Below are positions 17,808-26,513 of a stretch of DNA of 64,000 bases, piece after piece (the first letter of the stretch is position 1; each line of letters starts with the position of its first letter). A program made the position numbers and the translations under genes. The DNA comes from Acinetobacter lwoffii (GTDB taxonomy: Bacteria; Pseudomonadota; Gammaproteobacteria; Pseudomonadales; Moraxellaceae). The stretch spans positions 2,480,001-2,544,000 of the forward strand of contig NZ_CP077369.1 in the NCBI RefSeq assembly GCF_019048525.1, read 5' to 3'. Below the pieces are notes generated by a model that was given only the letters and a program-made list of their open reading frames with translations, made no database searches and had not been told where the DNA came from.

Positions 17808-19612
17808 TTTGCGACTTCCCCTATGCATTCACATTTAAATTTGGTATTTGAAAGTTGTTTAGATTTCATAAATTCGCGCCAGCCACCGAAATGACTGATA
17901 TCTGTTGCATCTTCAAGTGCATAGCCTTCACAGATAAAGCCTTTGACCCAAGTACCACCTATCAGCTGGACATTGCCGATCCCCAAAGGTGCCGGCACTT
18001 CTGCAACAATGTCCCCGAACAGTGCACGCGGAATGTCCCAGACTTCGACTTCAATTGAACAACCTTTCGCGTTGTATTGCAGGCCAGGTTTTGGCGGTGT
18101 GGTATCTTTTAAAGCATAGAGTTTGTAATGCGAAGCAGTCCGGGTCTGTTTGATCAGGGTGCCACCACGTGTGGTCAGCTGGAAATTCAGTGGCATTCCG
18201 GTTAGATGTGCTCCGACGACAGCCAGTTTGACGCTGTGACCTGATGAGATTCCAGTTGTTTTTTCATATAGGCGTTCAGATGTGCCTAACTTTAACTGGC
18301 TCGCCTGCTGCCATTTTTGCCCGAATTTGGCCAGTGCTTCATCCATCCAGGCTGACGCAATAAAGGTCACGCCCGTTGGCAAACCATCAGCACGAATGCT
18401 ATTGGGTAGCGCCAAAGCCGCTAGATCGGCAAAATTGACAAAATTGGTATAAGCGCCCATGTGGCTGTTTTTGACCAGAGGATCCGCTTCTACATCTGCA
18501 ATGCGATAAATGGTGGGTGCAGTAGGCACCATCAAGGCATCATAATCTGCCAGTGTAGTTTGAATAACACGGCTCAGGCGGGCGCGTTCATATTCATCCT
18601 GCATGACATCGACCGCACTGAACCGGTCTGCCTGTGCAATAATCTGGCCAATGACCGGATGGGTCTGCTCGCGTTGCACCATTTTTTTCACGGCACTGGT
18701 ACGTTCAGCTACCCAAGAGCGGTTATACAAGGCCGCTGCCAGTTGTTGAAATGGAGCAAAATCAATCGGCTCAACCGTATAACCCAAGCTTTGTACACGT
18801 GCGATCGCCAGCTGGAATGCTTTTTCAGTTTCAGCATCGCCATAAAATTCCAGTGTATCCGGAATGGCAATTTTCCCTTTTGAAAATTGGCTCGGTACAT
18901 TCTGAGGATGCATTCTGGAATACTCATCGCTGGCATCATAGCCCTGCATGACTTGCGCCACCTGCCAGGCATTATCCACCGTTAATGCAAAAATCGAAAT
19001 CACATCGATGGTGCGACAAGCCGGAATCAGGCCAGTAGTCGAGAACCAGCCTTTGGTCGGTTTGAGTCCGACAATATTATTGTGCCCTGCTGGTACACGT
19101 CCTGAACCTGCAGTATCTGTACCCAGACTGAATGGCACTTGTCCATTGGCTACAGCAACACTTGAACCGGAACTTGAACCGCCACTGATGTATTCAGGAT
19201 TAAAGCTGTTCTTAACCGCACCGTATGGAGAACGCACACCGACCAGACCCGTTGCAAACTGGTCCAGATTGGTTTTACCCACGACAATCGCGCCGGCAGC
19301 TTTTAATTTGGCTACTGCTGTTGCATCGGCAGTCGCCAGATAAGCTGCTTCTTTACAAGCCGCTGTGGTATAGAACCCCGCAACATCAATATTGTCCTTG
19401 ACCGCAAATGGCACCCCATAAAGTGGCAAGCTTGCGCTATCTGCACCAGTCAATGCATCAATTTGTGCCTGTAATTGTGCTGCTGTCGCAATTGAAATCC
19501 AGGCATGATCGTCATTATTCAACCCGGCAACATACTCAATCAGGTCACTAAGCTGGATATTGTTATTCTGGTAGGCGTGTTGCCAGTCCTGTACAGTCCA
19601 TAAGTTGTGCAC
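17804..19612 (-). CDS. atzF: Allophanate hydrolase
   Basis: Hydrolyses allophanate to two ammonia and two CO2, the last step of guanidine or urea breakdown by the carboxylase route. The N-terminal amidase-signature domain (about 1-450) shows the Ser-cisSer-Lys triad: Lys in FAVKDNIDVAG and the Ser residues in SGGSSSGSSVAVANG with TDTAGSGRVPA. The C-terminal allophanate hydrolase domain (about 470-600) decarboxylates the intermediate. Its 602 residues match the stand-alone bacterial enzyme. The start is GTG, 6 bases after AAGGAGA. It lies 11 bases after the NikR-like gene and overlaps the binding-protein gene by 4 bases. The carboxylase that feeds it is 3 kb away, beyond an inserted OLD gene. 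Confidence 0.92.
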   Translation of the reverse strand: MHNLWTVQDWQHAYQNNNIQLSDLIEYVAGLNNDDHAWISIATAAQLQAQIDALTGADSASLPLYGVPFAVKDNIDVAGFYTTAACKEAAYLATADATAVAKLKAAGAIVVGKTNLDQFATGLVGVRSPYGAVKNSFNPEYISGGSSSGSSVAVANGQVPFSLGTDTAGSGRVPAGHNNIVGLKPTKGWFSTTGLIPACRTIDVISIFALTVDNAWQVAQVMQGYDASDEYSRMHPQNVPSQFSKGKIAIPDTLEFYGDAETEKAFQLAIARVQSLGYTVEPIDFAPFQQLAAALYNRSWVAERTSAVKKMVQREQTHPVIGQIIAQADRFSAVDVMQDEYERARLSRVIQTTLADYDALMVPTAPTIYRIADVEADPLVKNSHMGAYTNFVNFADLAALALPNSIRADGLPTGVTFIASAWMDEALAKFGQKWQQASQLKLGTSERLYEKTTGISSGHSVKLAVVGAHLTGMPLNFQLTTRGGTLIKQTRTASHYKLYALKDTTPPKPGLQYNAKGCSIEVEVWDIPRALFGDIVAEVPAPLGIGNVQLIGGTWVKGFICEGYALEDATDISHFGGWREFMKSKQLSNTKFKCECIGEVAK

Positions 19613-19623
19613 AGCTGTTCTCC

Positions 19624-20067
19624 TTAAGTGTGTTCGGTATTTTGTGGAATGGGTGGCATGACGGCATCCATCAGTTCGAGATGCCCTTTAATCACGCCTT
19701 TCAGTGCAATAAATTGTTCGCTAATTTCTTTCAGATCACTGCTCGCGCCCTGCATCAGCATGACTTGCAGAATTTTTTCATCATCCAGCTGGATATGAAG
19801 CGAATTGATCACTTGTGCCAGATACTGCTGCTGCAGATCGACCAGCTGACTGCGCAGCGGTTTCAAGCTGACGTCATAGAGCAAGGTAAGCGTGCCAACC
19901 ATGACTTCATCGCGAATCACCAGATCATCAATCAGGTGACGATTAATCATATCGACAATGGCCTGCGAGCGGCTTTCATAGTGCTGCTCGACAATTTTTT
20001 GATCCATCGCATGTAGCGTTGTTTCTGGCACGGTAATACTGATCCGTGCCAATTTTTGTTTAGGCAC
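19624..20067 (-). CDS. NikR-like ribbon-helix-helix regulator lacking most nickel ligands
   Basis: The 147-residue protein has an N-terminal ribbon-helix-helix DNA-binding unit (LARISITVPETTLHAMDQ, about 6-50) and a C-terminal ACT-like domain as in NikR. Aligned by eye with E. coli NikR, only His87 (SLHIQL) is kept: the positions of His76, His89 and Cys95 are Gln, Gln and Ile. It therefore probably does not sense nickel by the known site. The start is GTG: AAGGAT stands 8 bases upstream, and the longer frame begins inside the overlapping small ORF. As the first full gene before allophanate hydrolase, it likely autoregulates this unit in response to a nitrogen metabolite (inference). Confidence 0.8.
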   Translation of the reverse strand: MPKQKLARISITVPETTLHAMDQKIVEQHYESRSQAIVDMINRHLIDDLVIRDEVMVGTLTLLYDVSLKPLRSQLVDLQQQYLAQVINSLHIQLDDEKILQVMLMQGASSDLKEISEQFIALKGVIKGHLELMDAVMPPIPQNTEHT

Positions 20068-20197
20068 GATGTTGATCCTTGGGTTGATATTGGGAAGACT
20101 GTTTAATGTGAAAGCCTGCACGTACGCTGAGCAGCTCAACCAGAAAGTGAAGCCATGGATGCATTTTTTTATTTGATGTCGGATTGTTCATGTGCAT
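20060..20197 (-). CDS. Small ORF (45 aa) overlapping the NikR-like gene
   Basis: ATG at 20197 follows CTAGGAG and opens a 45-codon frame ending at TAA 20062-20060, eight bases inside the NikR-like GTG start. The peptide begins MHMNNPTSNKKMHPWLHF and is basic with a short hydrophobic middle (WLHFLVELLSVRAGF). It resembles no family I know. A ribosome finishing here would sit on the NikR-like ribosome-binding site, so it could be a coupling or leader peptide. It lies 46 bases downstream of a sigma-54 promoter, the right place for the first ORF of the unit. Confidence 0.5.
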   Translation of the reverse strand: MHMNNPTSNKKMHPWLHFLVELLSVRAGFHIKQSSQYQPKDQHRA

Positions 20198-20243
20198 CTC
20201 CTAGGGATATTACAAAACCAGAATTTCGTATTACTTAGGAAAA

Positions 20244-20259
20244 TGCAGAAAGCGTGCCA
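20244..20259 (-). promoter_or_regulatory. Sigma-54 promoter for the small ORF/NikR-like/allophanate hydrolase unit
   Basis: Minus-strand reading TGGCACGCTTTCTGCA matches the consensus with one deviation and correct GG-N10-GC spacing. The expected start near 20232 gives a leader of about 35 bases before the 45-codon ORF. Confidence 0.78.
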
Positions 20260-20305
20260 ATTTTTAGTTATTTGGATGAGGTAAATAAACTTGCTTAAAA
20301 GGGCG

Positions 20306-20337
20306 AAAAAAAGCCCCATAACATTGAAATGGGGCTT
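20306..20337 (-). terminator. Intrinsic terminator upstream of the NikR-like unit
   Basis: On the minus strand AAGCCCCAT pairs with ATGGGGCTT and is followed by a T run. It lies upstream of the NikR-like promoter, so it must end a transcript coming from further right, where no annotated minus-strand gene exists except a second sigma-54 promoter at 20496-20511. Confidence 0.82.
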
Positions 20338-20485
20338 GTTCTAAAGCAAAAGTAAGTTTTGTATTTCACCGGTTTATTCCATTTTGATTGCTCATGTCCT
20401 TGCTATTCTTTTTATACATGAATGGTTAACCGATGTTTGTGATTATGAGTGATCAAGTGTATTGCTCTCCTCTATTTATGTTGTA
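20306..20485 (-). ncRNA. Candidate sigma-54-dependent small RNA or short transcript
   Basis: Bounded by a sigma-54-type promoter (20496-20511) and an intrinsic terminator (20306-20337), this unit would give a transcript of about 180 nt with no convincing gene. Only tiny frames occur in it: an 8-residue MSNQNGIN-type frame and a His-rich 14-codon frame starting at TTG after GAGGAG. Nitrogen-regulated sigma-54 sRNAs are known in pseudomonads, so this is a reasonable but unproven reading; a terminated leader peptide transcript is the alternative. Confidence 0.45.
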
Positions 20486-20495
20486 TGTAAATAAA

Positions 20496-20511
20496 AGCAT
20501 TAAGCGTGCCA
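20496..20511 (-). promoter_or_regulatory. Second sigma-54 promoter upstream of the NikR-like region
   Basis: Minus-strand reading TGGCACGCTTAATGCT keeps the TGGCACG block and the GC of the -12 box with ten-base spacing. Its start would be near 20485, leading into the terminator at 20306-20337. Confidence 0.7.
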
Positions 20512-20804
20512 CAATATAAAAATAGAATAGATTTAAGCAGAATGCGTGGCAAATCAATTACATACATATTGAAAGCTAGAACAAGAATGATTTATTTTTT
20601 TATTATGCCTGAAAAATAGGCCATTTTGCACCATTGGGGTTCGAGTGTGCATCAAAGTGTGGCTGAGTTGTTCAGGCAACTGTATGCCTCTGCTTTCTAT
20701 ATTTGAAACTAAGATTACTAAACTTGAATCAATTACTATTTCATAACTCATTTGAAAAGTAATGAATTGCTGCTAAATTAGCTCCCATATTTGGGGGGCT
20801 TTTT
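20512..20804. other. Intergenic sequence left of the OLD gene
   Basis: About 290 AT-rich bases separate the sigma-54 site from the OLD-family gene. A 65-codon minus-strand frame (20554-20751) is present but has no recognisable domain or ribosome-binding site. No terminal inverted repeats or target duplication are visible that would mark how the OLD gene arrived. Confidence 0.5.
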
Positions 20805-22865
20805 ATGACAGAAAAATTATATTATTGGGCTGAAAATTTAGATGACTATAGCTCTGACAATGATGTTGAATATGATGAAATTATTGAGATTAAAAGACTA
20901 AATTTTTTCATTGGAAAAAATAATGCAGGGAAAAGTAGATTTTTACGTAAATTATTTCAAACAACAATGGATTTTGCAAAATTTCAAAAATATGATTTAA
21001 CAATAGAAATTAATAATCTCTGTAAATATTTAAATGCAACAAAATTTAGAAGGCCAACTCGACATGGTCAAGACAACTCATGGAGTTCTAATGGTACATC
21101 ACCTGTAAATGCCAATGAAATATTTCAAATAACCTCAGAAATTCAATTTATTAATAGCTGTAAATTCAATTTTGATTCTGTAAAAGATTTAGTTGCTCAA
21201 ACTAAATCGAAAATTTCTAATTACAAAGAAGAATCTAGTAATTCTAAAGAAAAATTAGAAGATTTATTTTCGAAAATAGATAATAAAATTGCAAGAATTG
21301 AACTACAAGAAAATTTTAAACATGGGAAATTATATATTCCTATATTGAGAGGGATGCGCCCTGTTACCAACCTTGAAAATAAACAACCTTACATTGAGCG
21401 TGCCCAAAAAGATTATTTTTCGGATACAACTCAATTTAATTCTGAAAATATTATTACAGGTGAATGTCTATACCATGAACTTAAAATCCATTTGTTAGGC
21501 GAGCCTGAACAACGAGATTTAATCAAAAGTTATGAAGAAAAACTAAGCCAATATTTTTTTGATAATGAACTTGTTTCACTCATACCTAAACACGATCAAG
21601 ATGTTGTGAATATTAAAATTGGAAAAGATAAACAATTTCCTATCTCTCAATTAGGTGACGGCCTGCAACAAGCAATTATTTTGACATATGAAGCCTACAT
21701 AAAAAGCAAAGATAACGAGGGTTACCCAGAACCGCACGCATTTTTTATAGAAGAACCTGAACTTCACATGCATGCTGGTATGGTTCGTCAATTGATGAAT
21801 TTCTACTTAAACGAAACACCTCATTATTATTTCTTTACAACGCACTCAAACCACTTACTCGATATGGCTGATGAATCTGATCAAGTCATGATTCAGAAAT
21901 TTGTAAAGCAACCCAAAGTAGATAATCCAAGTAAATTTGATTTTAAAATTCATCGTTGTGACAGAGATCGTGACTTACTTGCTTCATTAGGTGTACGTCC
22001 TTCTTCTATTTATTTGGCTAACTGTACGATTTGGGTGGAAGGCATTACAGATCGACTGTATATCACTAAATATATGCAGAAATATTTAGATGTATTAAAA
22101 CAAGAAGAAACTTTAGTGGTTGAAGGAAAACCTAATAATTTAGATTTATATAAATTTAGGTCATCAGATATTCAAAGATTAATGCCGAATTACCATTACA
22201 CATTTGTAGAATATGCTGGTAGCAACTTAACGCATTGGGATTTTAGTGACGAATTTACTGATCATTTAGATGATTGCGGTATGAACGCTCTCTTAACTTC
22301 TAGTAGTGTGTTTCTTATAGCTGATGGTGATATTAAAACTAAAAATAAAGGCATGAGAGCTACAAGTTTAGAAGAAAAACTAGGAGAAAAGTTTTTCCTT
22401 TTAGAGTGTAAAGAAACTGAAAATACCCTGCCATCAAACATTATTTATCATGCTTGCCGTATTAAATTTTTAGGCTTAAATGGTGCTTTTCAGGATGATG
22501 AGACAAAAAGAAATGCTCTTTCCAATCATCTATCCATGGATGGTATGCAAGCAGATACCAAAGAAGGTTTTGATATTGTCACTCTAATAGAAGAACATGA
22601 TTATTTTCATGCAAAAAATGGTATTGGTAAAATTCTTGATGACCAAATTAGAGTGGGTAATCCTAGAACCACTGATGACAAGCCTAAAAAATGTTTTTCT
22701 GATCAATCAGGCACTATTAAAGAAAAACTTAAATTTTGTCGCTTAGTTCTAACGGTTATGGATCATGTTGAATGGGAATTAACCGAATCTGCCAAAGAAC
22801 TATGTAAAAAAATTTTCGAACACATTATTTCTGAAAACCCTTTACCAAATAAAAAGACCGCTTAA
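20805..22865 (+). CDS. OLD-family ATP-dependent endonuclease (AAA ATPase + TOPRIM), putative phage defence
   Basis: This 686-residue protein combines an SMC-like ATPase with a TOPRIM nuclease. Walker A is FFIGKNNAGKSRF (about residue 36), with Walker B FFIEEPELHMHAGM and the following HSNHLLDMAD switch near 315-355. TOPRIM begins at IWVEGITDRLYITKY (about 407) with the later acidic motif FLIADGDIKTK. The middle of the ATPase (about 110-200) is Lys/Glu-rich. OLD nucleases, including P2 Old and GajA, act against phage; no GajB-like helicase or other partner flanks it, so it appears to be a single-gene system. It is strikingly AT-rich compared with both neighbours, lies on the opposite strand, and splits the guanidine locus, which suggests horizontal acquisition. 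GGGGGG precedes the ATG. Its stop lies inside a terminator. Confidence 0.85.
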   Translation: MTEKLYYWAENLDDYSSDNDVEYDEIIEIKRLNFFIGKNNAGKSRFLRKLFQTTMDFAKFQKYDLTIEINNLCKYLNATKFRRPTRHGQDNSWSSNGTSPVNANEIFQITSEIQFINSCKFNFDSVKDLVAQTKSKISNYKEESSNSKEKLEDLFSKIDNKIARIELQENFKHGKLYIPILRGMRPVTNLENKQPYIERAQKDYFSDTTQFNSENIITGECLYHELKIHLLGEPEQRDLIKSYEEKLSQYFFDNELVSLIPKHDQDVVNIKIGKDKQFPISQLGDGLQQAIILTYEAYIKSKDNEGYPEPHAFFIEEPELHMHAGMVRQLMNFYLNETPHYYFFTTHSNHLLDMADESDQVMIQKFVKQPKVDNPSKFDFKIHRCDRDRDLLASLGVRPSSIYLANCTIWVEGITDRLYITKYMQKYLDVLKQEETLVVEGKPNNLDLYKFRSSDIQRLMPNYHYTFVEYAGSNLTHWDFSDEFTDHLDDCGMNALLTSSSVFLIADGDIKTKNKGMRATSLEEKLGEKFFLLECKETENTLPSNIIYHACRIKFLGLNGAFQDDETKRNALSNHLSMDGMQADTKEGFDIVTLIEEHDYFHAKNGIGKILDDQIRVGNPRTTDDKPKKCFSDQSGTIKEKLKFCRLVLTVMDHVEWELTESAKELCKKIFEHIISENPLPNKKTA

Positions 22866-22876
22866 GCGGTCTTTTT
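22851..22876. terminator. Bidirectional terminator at the end of the OLD gene
   Basis: AAAAAGACCGC and GCGGTCTTTTT pair around TTAA, with A and T runs on both sides. The last codons of the OLD gene lie within the stem, and the converging carboxylase gene ends 24 bases beyond that stop. Confidence 0.9.
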
Positions 22877-22888
22877 ATTCCTATCTCA

Positions 22889-25800
22889 TCAAGCCACTGG
22901 CGCCAACGTAAACAACACCTGCCCCGTTTTTACCGTCTGCCCTTTTTCAATGGTAATTGCTTCAACCTTCATGCGTTCAGGTGCAATAATCGGAATCTCA
23001 ATCTTCATTGCTTCAATGACCGCGAGCGTTGCACCTTCTTCCACAATATCGCCCGACTGACATTCAATTTTCCAAATTGAACCCGGCATGTGCGATTCCA
23101 CTGCACAACCACCTTCAGGCACTTCAACGCCTTCACCATCATCCACCGTATCTAGGCTTTCAGAGACATATTCTGCAAGTCCTGCTTCATGCCAACGACG
23201 GCGCTCTGCATCAAAGTTAGCTTGTTGCACCGCTTTAAAGGCACAAATAGATTCTTGGTTTTCAGTTAAGAAGTCATTGTATTCTTTCAGATTCAATACA
23301 CCTTCTTCAATCCGCAGTTTTAAACGACCTGCTTTAAAGTCTTCACGCATGTGCATCAACTCGGACTCAGACACTTCATAAAACTTAATTTGGTCAAAGA
23401 AGCGCAATAACCACGGCATACCTTGTTCAAAGTCGGGGTTTTTACGGTAGCGTGACCACATTTGCGAAGTGCGACCGACAAACTGATAGCCACCCGGACC
23501 TTCCATGCCATAAACGCACATATATGCACCGCCGATACCGACAGCATTTTCAGGTGTCCACGTACGTGCAGGGTTATATTTTGTGGTGACCAAACGCTGA
23601 CGCGGATCAAGTGGCGTTGCTACAGGTGCACCCAAGTACACATCACCCAAGCCCATGACCAAATAACTGGCGTTATAGACCACATCTTTCACAGCTTGTT
23701 TGTCTTTTAAGCCATTAATACGACGGATAAATTCGATATTGTCCGGACACCACGGCGCATCAGGGCGCACGGTTTGCATATAACGTTCGGTTGCGAGTTG
23801 GGTTTGTGAATCTTCCCACGCCAATGGTAAATACACGGTACGTGATGGCACTTGCATCTCGGTCACATCAGGCAGTTGCTCTTCTGCCACTTGAAGCATA
23901 CGCAATAAATCCATCTGATCGAGTTGGGTCGAATCAAAATGAATTTGCAGTGAACGAATGCCCGGTGTCAGGTCAATAATGCCTTGAATATTTTGATCTT
24001 TCACCCATTGCATCAGCGCATGAATACGGAAACGCAGGTTTAAATCTAAAACTAACTCGCCATATTCCACCAACATATAGTTGTTACCGGCAGGACGATA
24101 CACCACATCAGGCGTGCCATTTTGACCTTTTAGGGTATCTAAAATGGCAGATTTCAGTGTGCTGATTTCAGAATAGAACGATTCATCAAAGGTGACTGCT
24201 TGTGTATCTTGAGCAGTTAATTGCGCATGATATTTTTCGTTCAGCAATTTCGCTTGATGATAGCTCACAGGCACAAATTTAACTTTATCACCGGCTTTGA
24301 GCTGACCCAATTTCCATAATTCAGAATTGATCACCACCGCAGGGCACACGAAACCACCTAGGCTTGGACCATCAGGCCCAAGAATAATTGGCATATCACC
24401 AGTGAAATCGATCGCCCCAATGGCATAGGCATTGTCATGAATATTGGATGGATGCAGACCCGCTTCGCCACCGTCCTGACGAGCCCATTCTGGTTTTGGA
24501 CCAATCAAACGAATTCCGGTACGGCTGGAGTTGAAGTGAATTTCAAACTCGTTGGCAAAGAAGGTATCAATGTCGTTTTTGGTAAAGAAATCAGGCGCAC
24601 CATGTGGACCGTACATCACCGCAATTTCCCAAGAATTGGAAAATGTTGGGATTTGATCTTCTATTAAGGCTTTCACGTCATCAGATGTAAATGCCGTGAT
24701 TGGAAGCATATCGCCAATCAGTAAATTACGCCCCGCATGACCGCCAAACTGACCCAAGGTAAAAGTCGCTTGTGAGCCTAAATATTCAGGCACATTCAGA
24801 CCACCTTTAATGCCGATATAAGTACGGCAACCTGTGGCGATCTTGCCACATTTGAGTACCTGACCTTTGCGCACATTCACAGTCTGCCACATCGGGACAG
24901 ACACACCATCCAACGTCGATGGCATATCACCACCTGCCAATACAATTTGACTATCACAATGGAATTTTAAGCTTGGGCCTTGCAAGGTACATTCGAGCCC
25001 TGCGGTATTTGGTGCATTGCCTAACAGTTGGTTCGCAACATTTAAAGACAGCGGATCAATCGCACCTGATGGCGGAACACCAACATCCCAGTAACCTAAA
25101 CGTCCTGTCACATCTTGCACGGCGGTTTGAATGCCCGCTTGTAGCACTTCAATTTTTTGAGTTTTCCACTCAAAGGTATTTAAAAAACGTGTGGTTTGCG
25201 TACCGGCTTTAAAGACATTGCAGTCGATAATGTTTTGTAGATATTCAAGGTTGGTTTCAATGCCCGCCACTTGGGTTTTAGCGAGCGTAACTGTCATGGC
25301 TTGAATTGCAGAATCACGATCATCCGCAGTCACAATAATTTTGGCAATCATCGGGTCATAGAAAGATGAGACGTTTGAACCTGTTTCTACCCAAGTTTCA
25401 TTACGCGCGTTGGCATCGAACTCAACATGCGTCAAAAGTCCTGCACTTGGTTGGAAGTTTTTGATTGGATCTTCGGCATAAAGACGCACTTGAATCGAAT
25501 GACCTTGCGACTCAAGTTTTGATGTTGGTGCAACCCAATCGCCACTGCCTAAGGTCACCATCCATTCCACAAGATCGACACCAAAGACTTGTTCAGTAAC
25601 GCCATGTTCCACTTGTAGACGGGTATTCACTTCCAAAAAGTAGAATTCTTGTGTGTCAGTATCCATCACAAATTCAACCGTACCTGCCGAGCGGTAGTTC
25701 ACCGACTGCATCAATTGAATCGCGACATTTTGGATATAAGCACGTTGTTCATCATTCAGATGTGGTGCAGGCGTTTCCTCAATCACTTTTTGGTTACGAC

Positions 25801-26509
25801 GTTGTACCGAACAATCACGCTCACCGAGTGCTAAGATTAATCCATTGCCATCACCAAAGATTTGTACTTCGATATGACGGGCATTTTGTACAAATTTCTC
25901 GAGATATAAACCTGCATCTTTAAAGTTGGCTTGCGCTAAATAAGACACGGTTGCATAAGCTTCTTTCAGCTCCTCCGCATTCCACACCAAACGCATGCCA
26001 ATACCACCACCACCTGCGGTACTTTTCAGCATCACAGGATAGCCAATACGTTCAGCTTCAAGCAGGGCTTCAGCTTCATCAGCCAATAATTGGCTACCTG
26101 GCAATAACGGTACATTGGCTTGAATCGCCAATTCACGTGCAGTGTGTTTCAGACCAAATGCTTTCATTTGCTCGGCATTTGGGCCCAAGAACACAATGCC
26201 TTGTGCTTCACAGAGATTACAGAATTCGGCATTTTCAGACAGGAATCCATAGCCCGGATGAATCGCTTGCGCACCGGTATGTTTGGCCACTTCTAAGATT
26301 TTATCGACATTCAGATAGCTTTGGCTTGCAGGTGCATCACCAATAAAGACCGCTTCATCAGCTAAAGTCACATGCAAGGAATCACGATCTGCTTCCGAAT
26401 ACACCGCAACCGATTGGATGCCTAATTTTTTAAGGGTACGGATGACACGACAAGCAATTGCACCACGGTTGGCGATGAGAACTTTATTAAACCCATATTT
26501 TAAAGTCAT
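22889..26509 (-). CDS. uca: Guanidine/urea carboxylase (biotin-dependent)
   Basis: This 1206-residue biotin enzyme carboxylates guanidine (or urea). Order: biotin carboxylase (about 1-450; IANRGAIACRVIRTLKKLG, STAGGGGIGMR ATP loop, EVNTRLQVEHGVTEQVFG), KipA-like and KipI-like carboxyltransferase halves (about 465-1050), then a biotinyl domain with the EAMKIE biotin-Lys site near the C-terminus. Annotated urea carboxylases that sit with two DUF1989 proteins and a ykkC riboswitch are now known to act on guanidine, and both occur here. The ATG at 26509 follows GCGAGG; upstream in-frame starts overlap the preceding gene. It is last of three genes in a riboswitch-controlled operon, and its product goes to the DUF1989 deiminase and then to allophanate hydrolase. 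Confidence 0.92.
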   Translation of the reverse strand: MTLKYGFNKVLIANRGAIACRVIRTLKKLGIQSVAVYSEADRDSLHVTLADEAVFIGDAPASQSYLNVDKILEVAKHTGAQAIHPGYGFLSENAEFCNLCEAQGIVFLGPNAEQMKAFGLKHTARELAIQANVPLLPGSQLLADEAEALLEAERIGYPVMLKSTAGGGGIGMRLVWNAEELKEAYATVSYLAQANFKDAGLYLEKFVQNARHIEVQIFGDGNGLILALGERDCSVQRRNQKVIEETPAPHLNDEQRAYIQNVAIQLMQSVNYRSAGTVEFVMDTDTQEFYFLEVNTRLQVEHGVTEQVFGVDLVEWMVTLGSGDWVAPTSKLESQGHSIQVRLYAEDPIKNFQPSAGLLTHVEFDANARNETWVETGSNVSSFYDPMIAKIIVTADDRDSAIQAMTVTLAKTQVAGIETNLEYLQNIIDCNVFKAGTQTTRFLNTFEWKTQKIEVLQAGIQTAVQDVTGRLGYWDVGVPPSGAIDPLSLNVANQLLGNAPNTAGLECTLQGPSLKFHCDSQIVLAGGDMPSTLDGVSVPMWQTVNVRKGQVLKCGKIATGCRTYIGIKGGLNVPEYLGSQATFTLGQFGGHAGRNLLIGDMLPITAFTSDDVKALIEDQIPTFSNSWEIAVMYGPHGAPDFFTKNDIDTFFANEFEIHFNSSRTGIRLIGPKPEWARQDGGEAGLHPSNIHDNAYAIGAIDFTGDMPIILGPDGPSLGGFVCPAVVINSELWKLGQLKAGDKVKFVPVSYHQAKLLNEKYHAQLTAQDTQAVTFDESFYSEISTLKSAILDTLKGQNGTPDVVYRPAGNNYMLVEYGELVLDLNLRFRIHALMQWVKDQNIQGIIDLTPGIRSLQIHFDSTQLDQMDLLRMLQVAEEQLPDVTEMQVPSRTVYLPLAWEDSQTQLATERYMQTVRPDAPWCPDNIEFIRRINGLKDKQAVKDVVYNASYLVMGLGDVYLGAPVATPLDPRQRLVTTKYNPARTWTPENAVGIGGAYMCVYGMEGPGGYQFVGRTSQMWSRYRKNPDFEQGMPWLLRFFDQIKFYEVSESELMHMREDFKAGRLKLRIEEGVLNLKEYNDFLTENQESICAFKAVQQANFDAERRRWHEAGLAEYVSESLDTVDDGEGVEVPEGGCAVESHMPGSIWKIECQSGDIVEEGATLAVIEAMKIEIPIIAPERMKVEAITIEKGQTVKTGQVLFTLAPVA

Positions 26510-26513
26510 AGTC

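Noticed and set aside
19624..20139. Longer NikR-like start (171 residues) and a nickel-regulator name
   Set aside because: The upstream stretch lies within the overlapping small ORF, AAGGAT supports the GTG at 20067, and most nickel ligands are missing.
20554..20751. 65-codon minus-strand frame left of the OLD gene
   Set aside because: No ribosome-binding site, no recognisable domain and no partner; it lies in AT-rich intergenic DNA. Kept only as a note within the intergenic entry.
20805..22865. Gabija or retron/PARIS-type multi-gene defence system
   Set aside because: No GajB-like helicase, reverse transcriptase or separate TOPRIM partner flanks the OLD gene; ATPase and TOPRIM are in one polypeptide.
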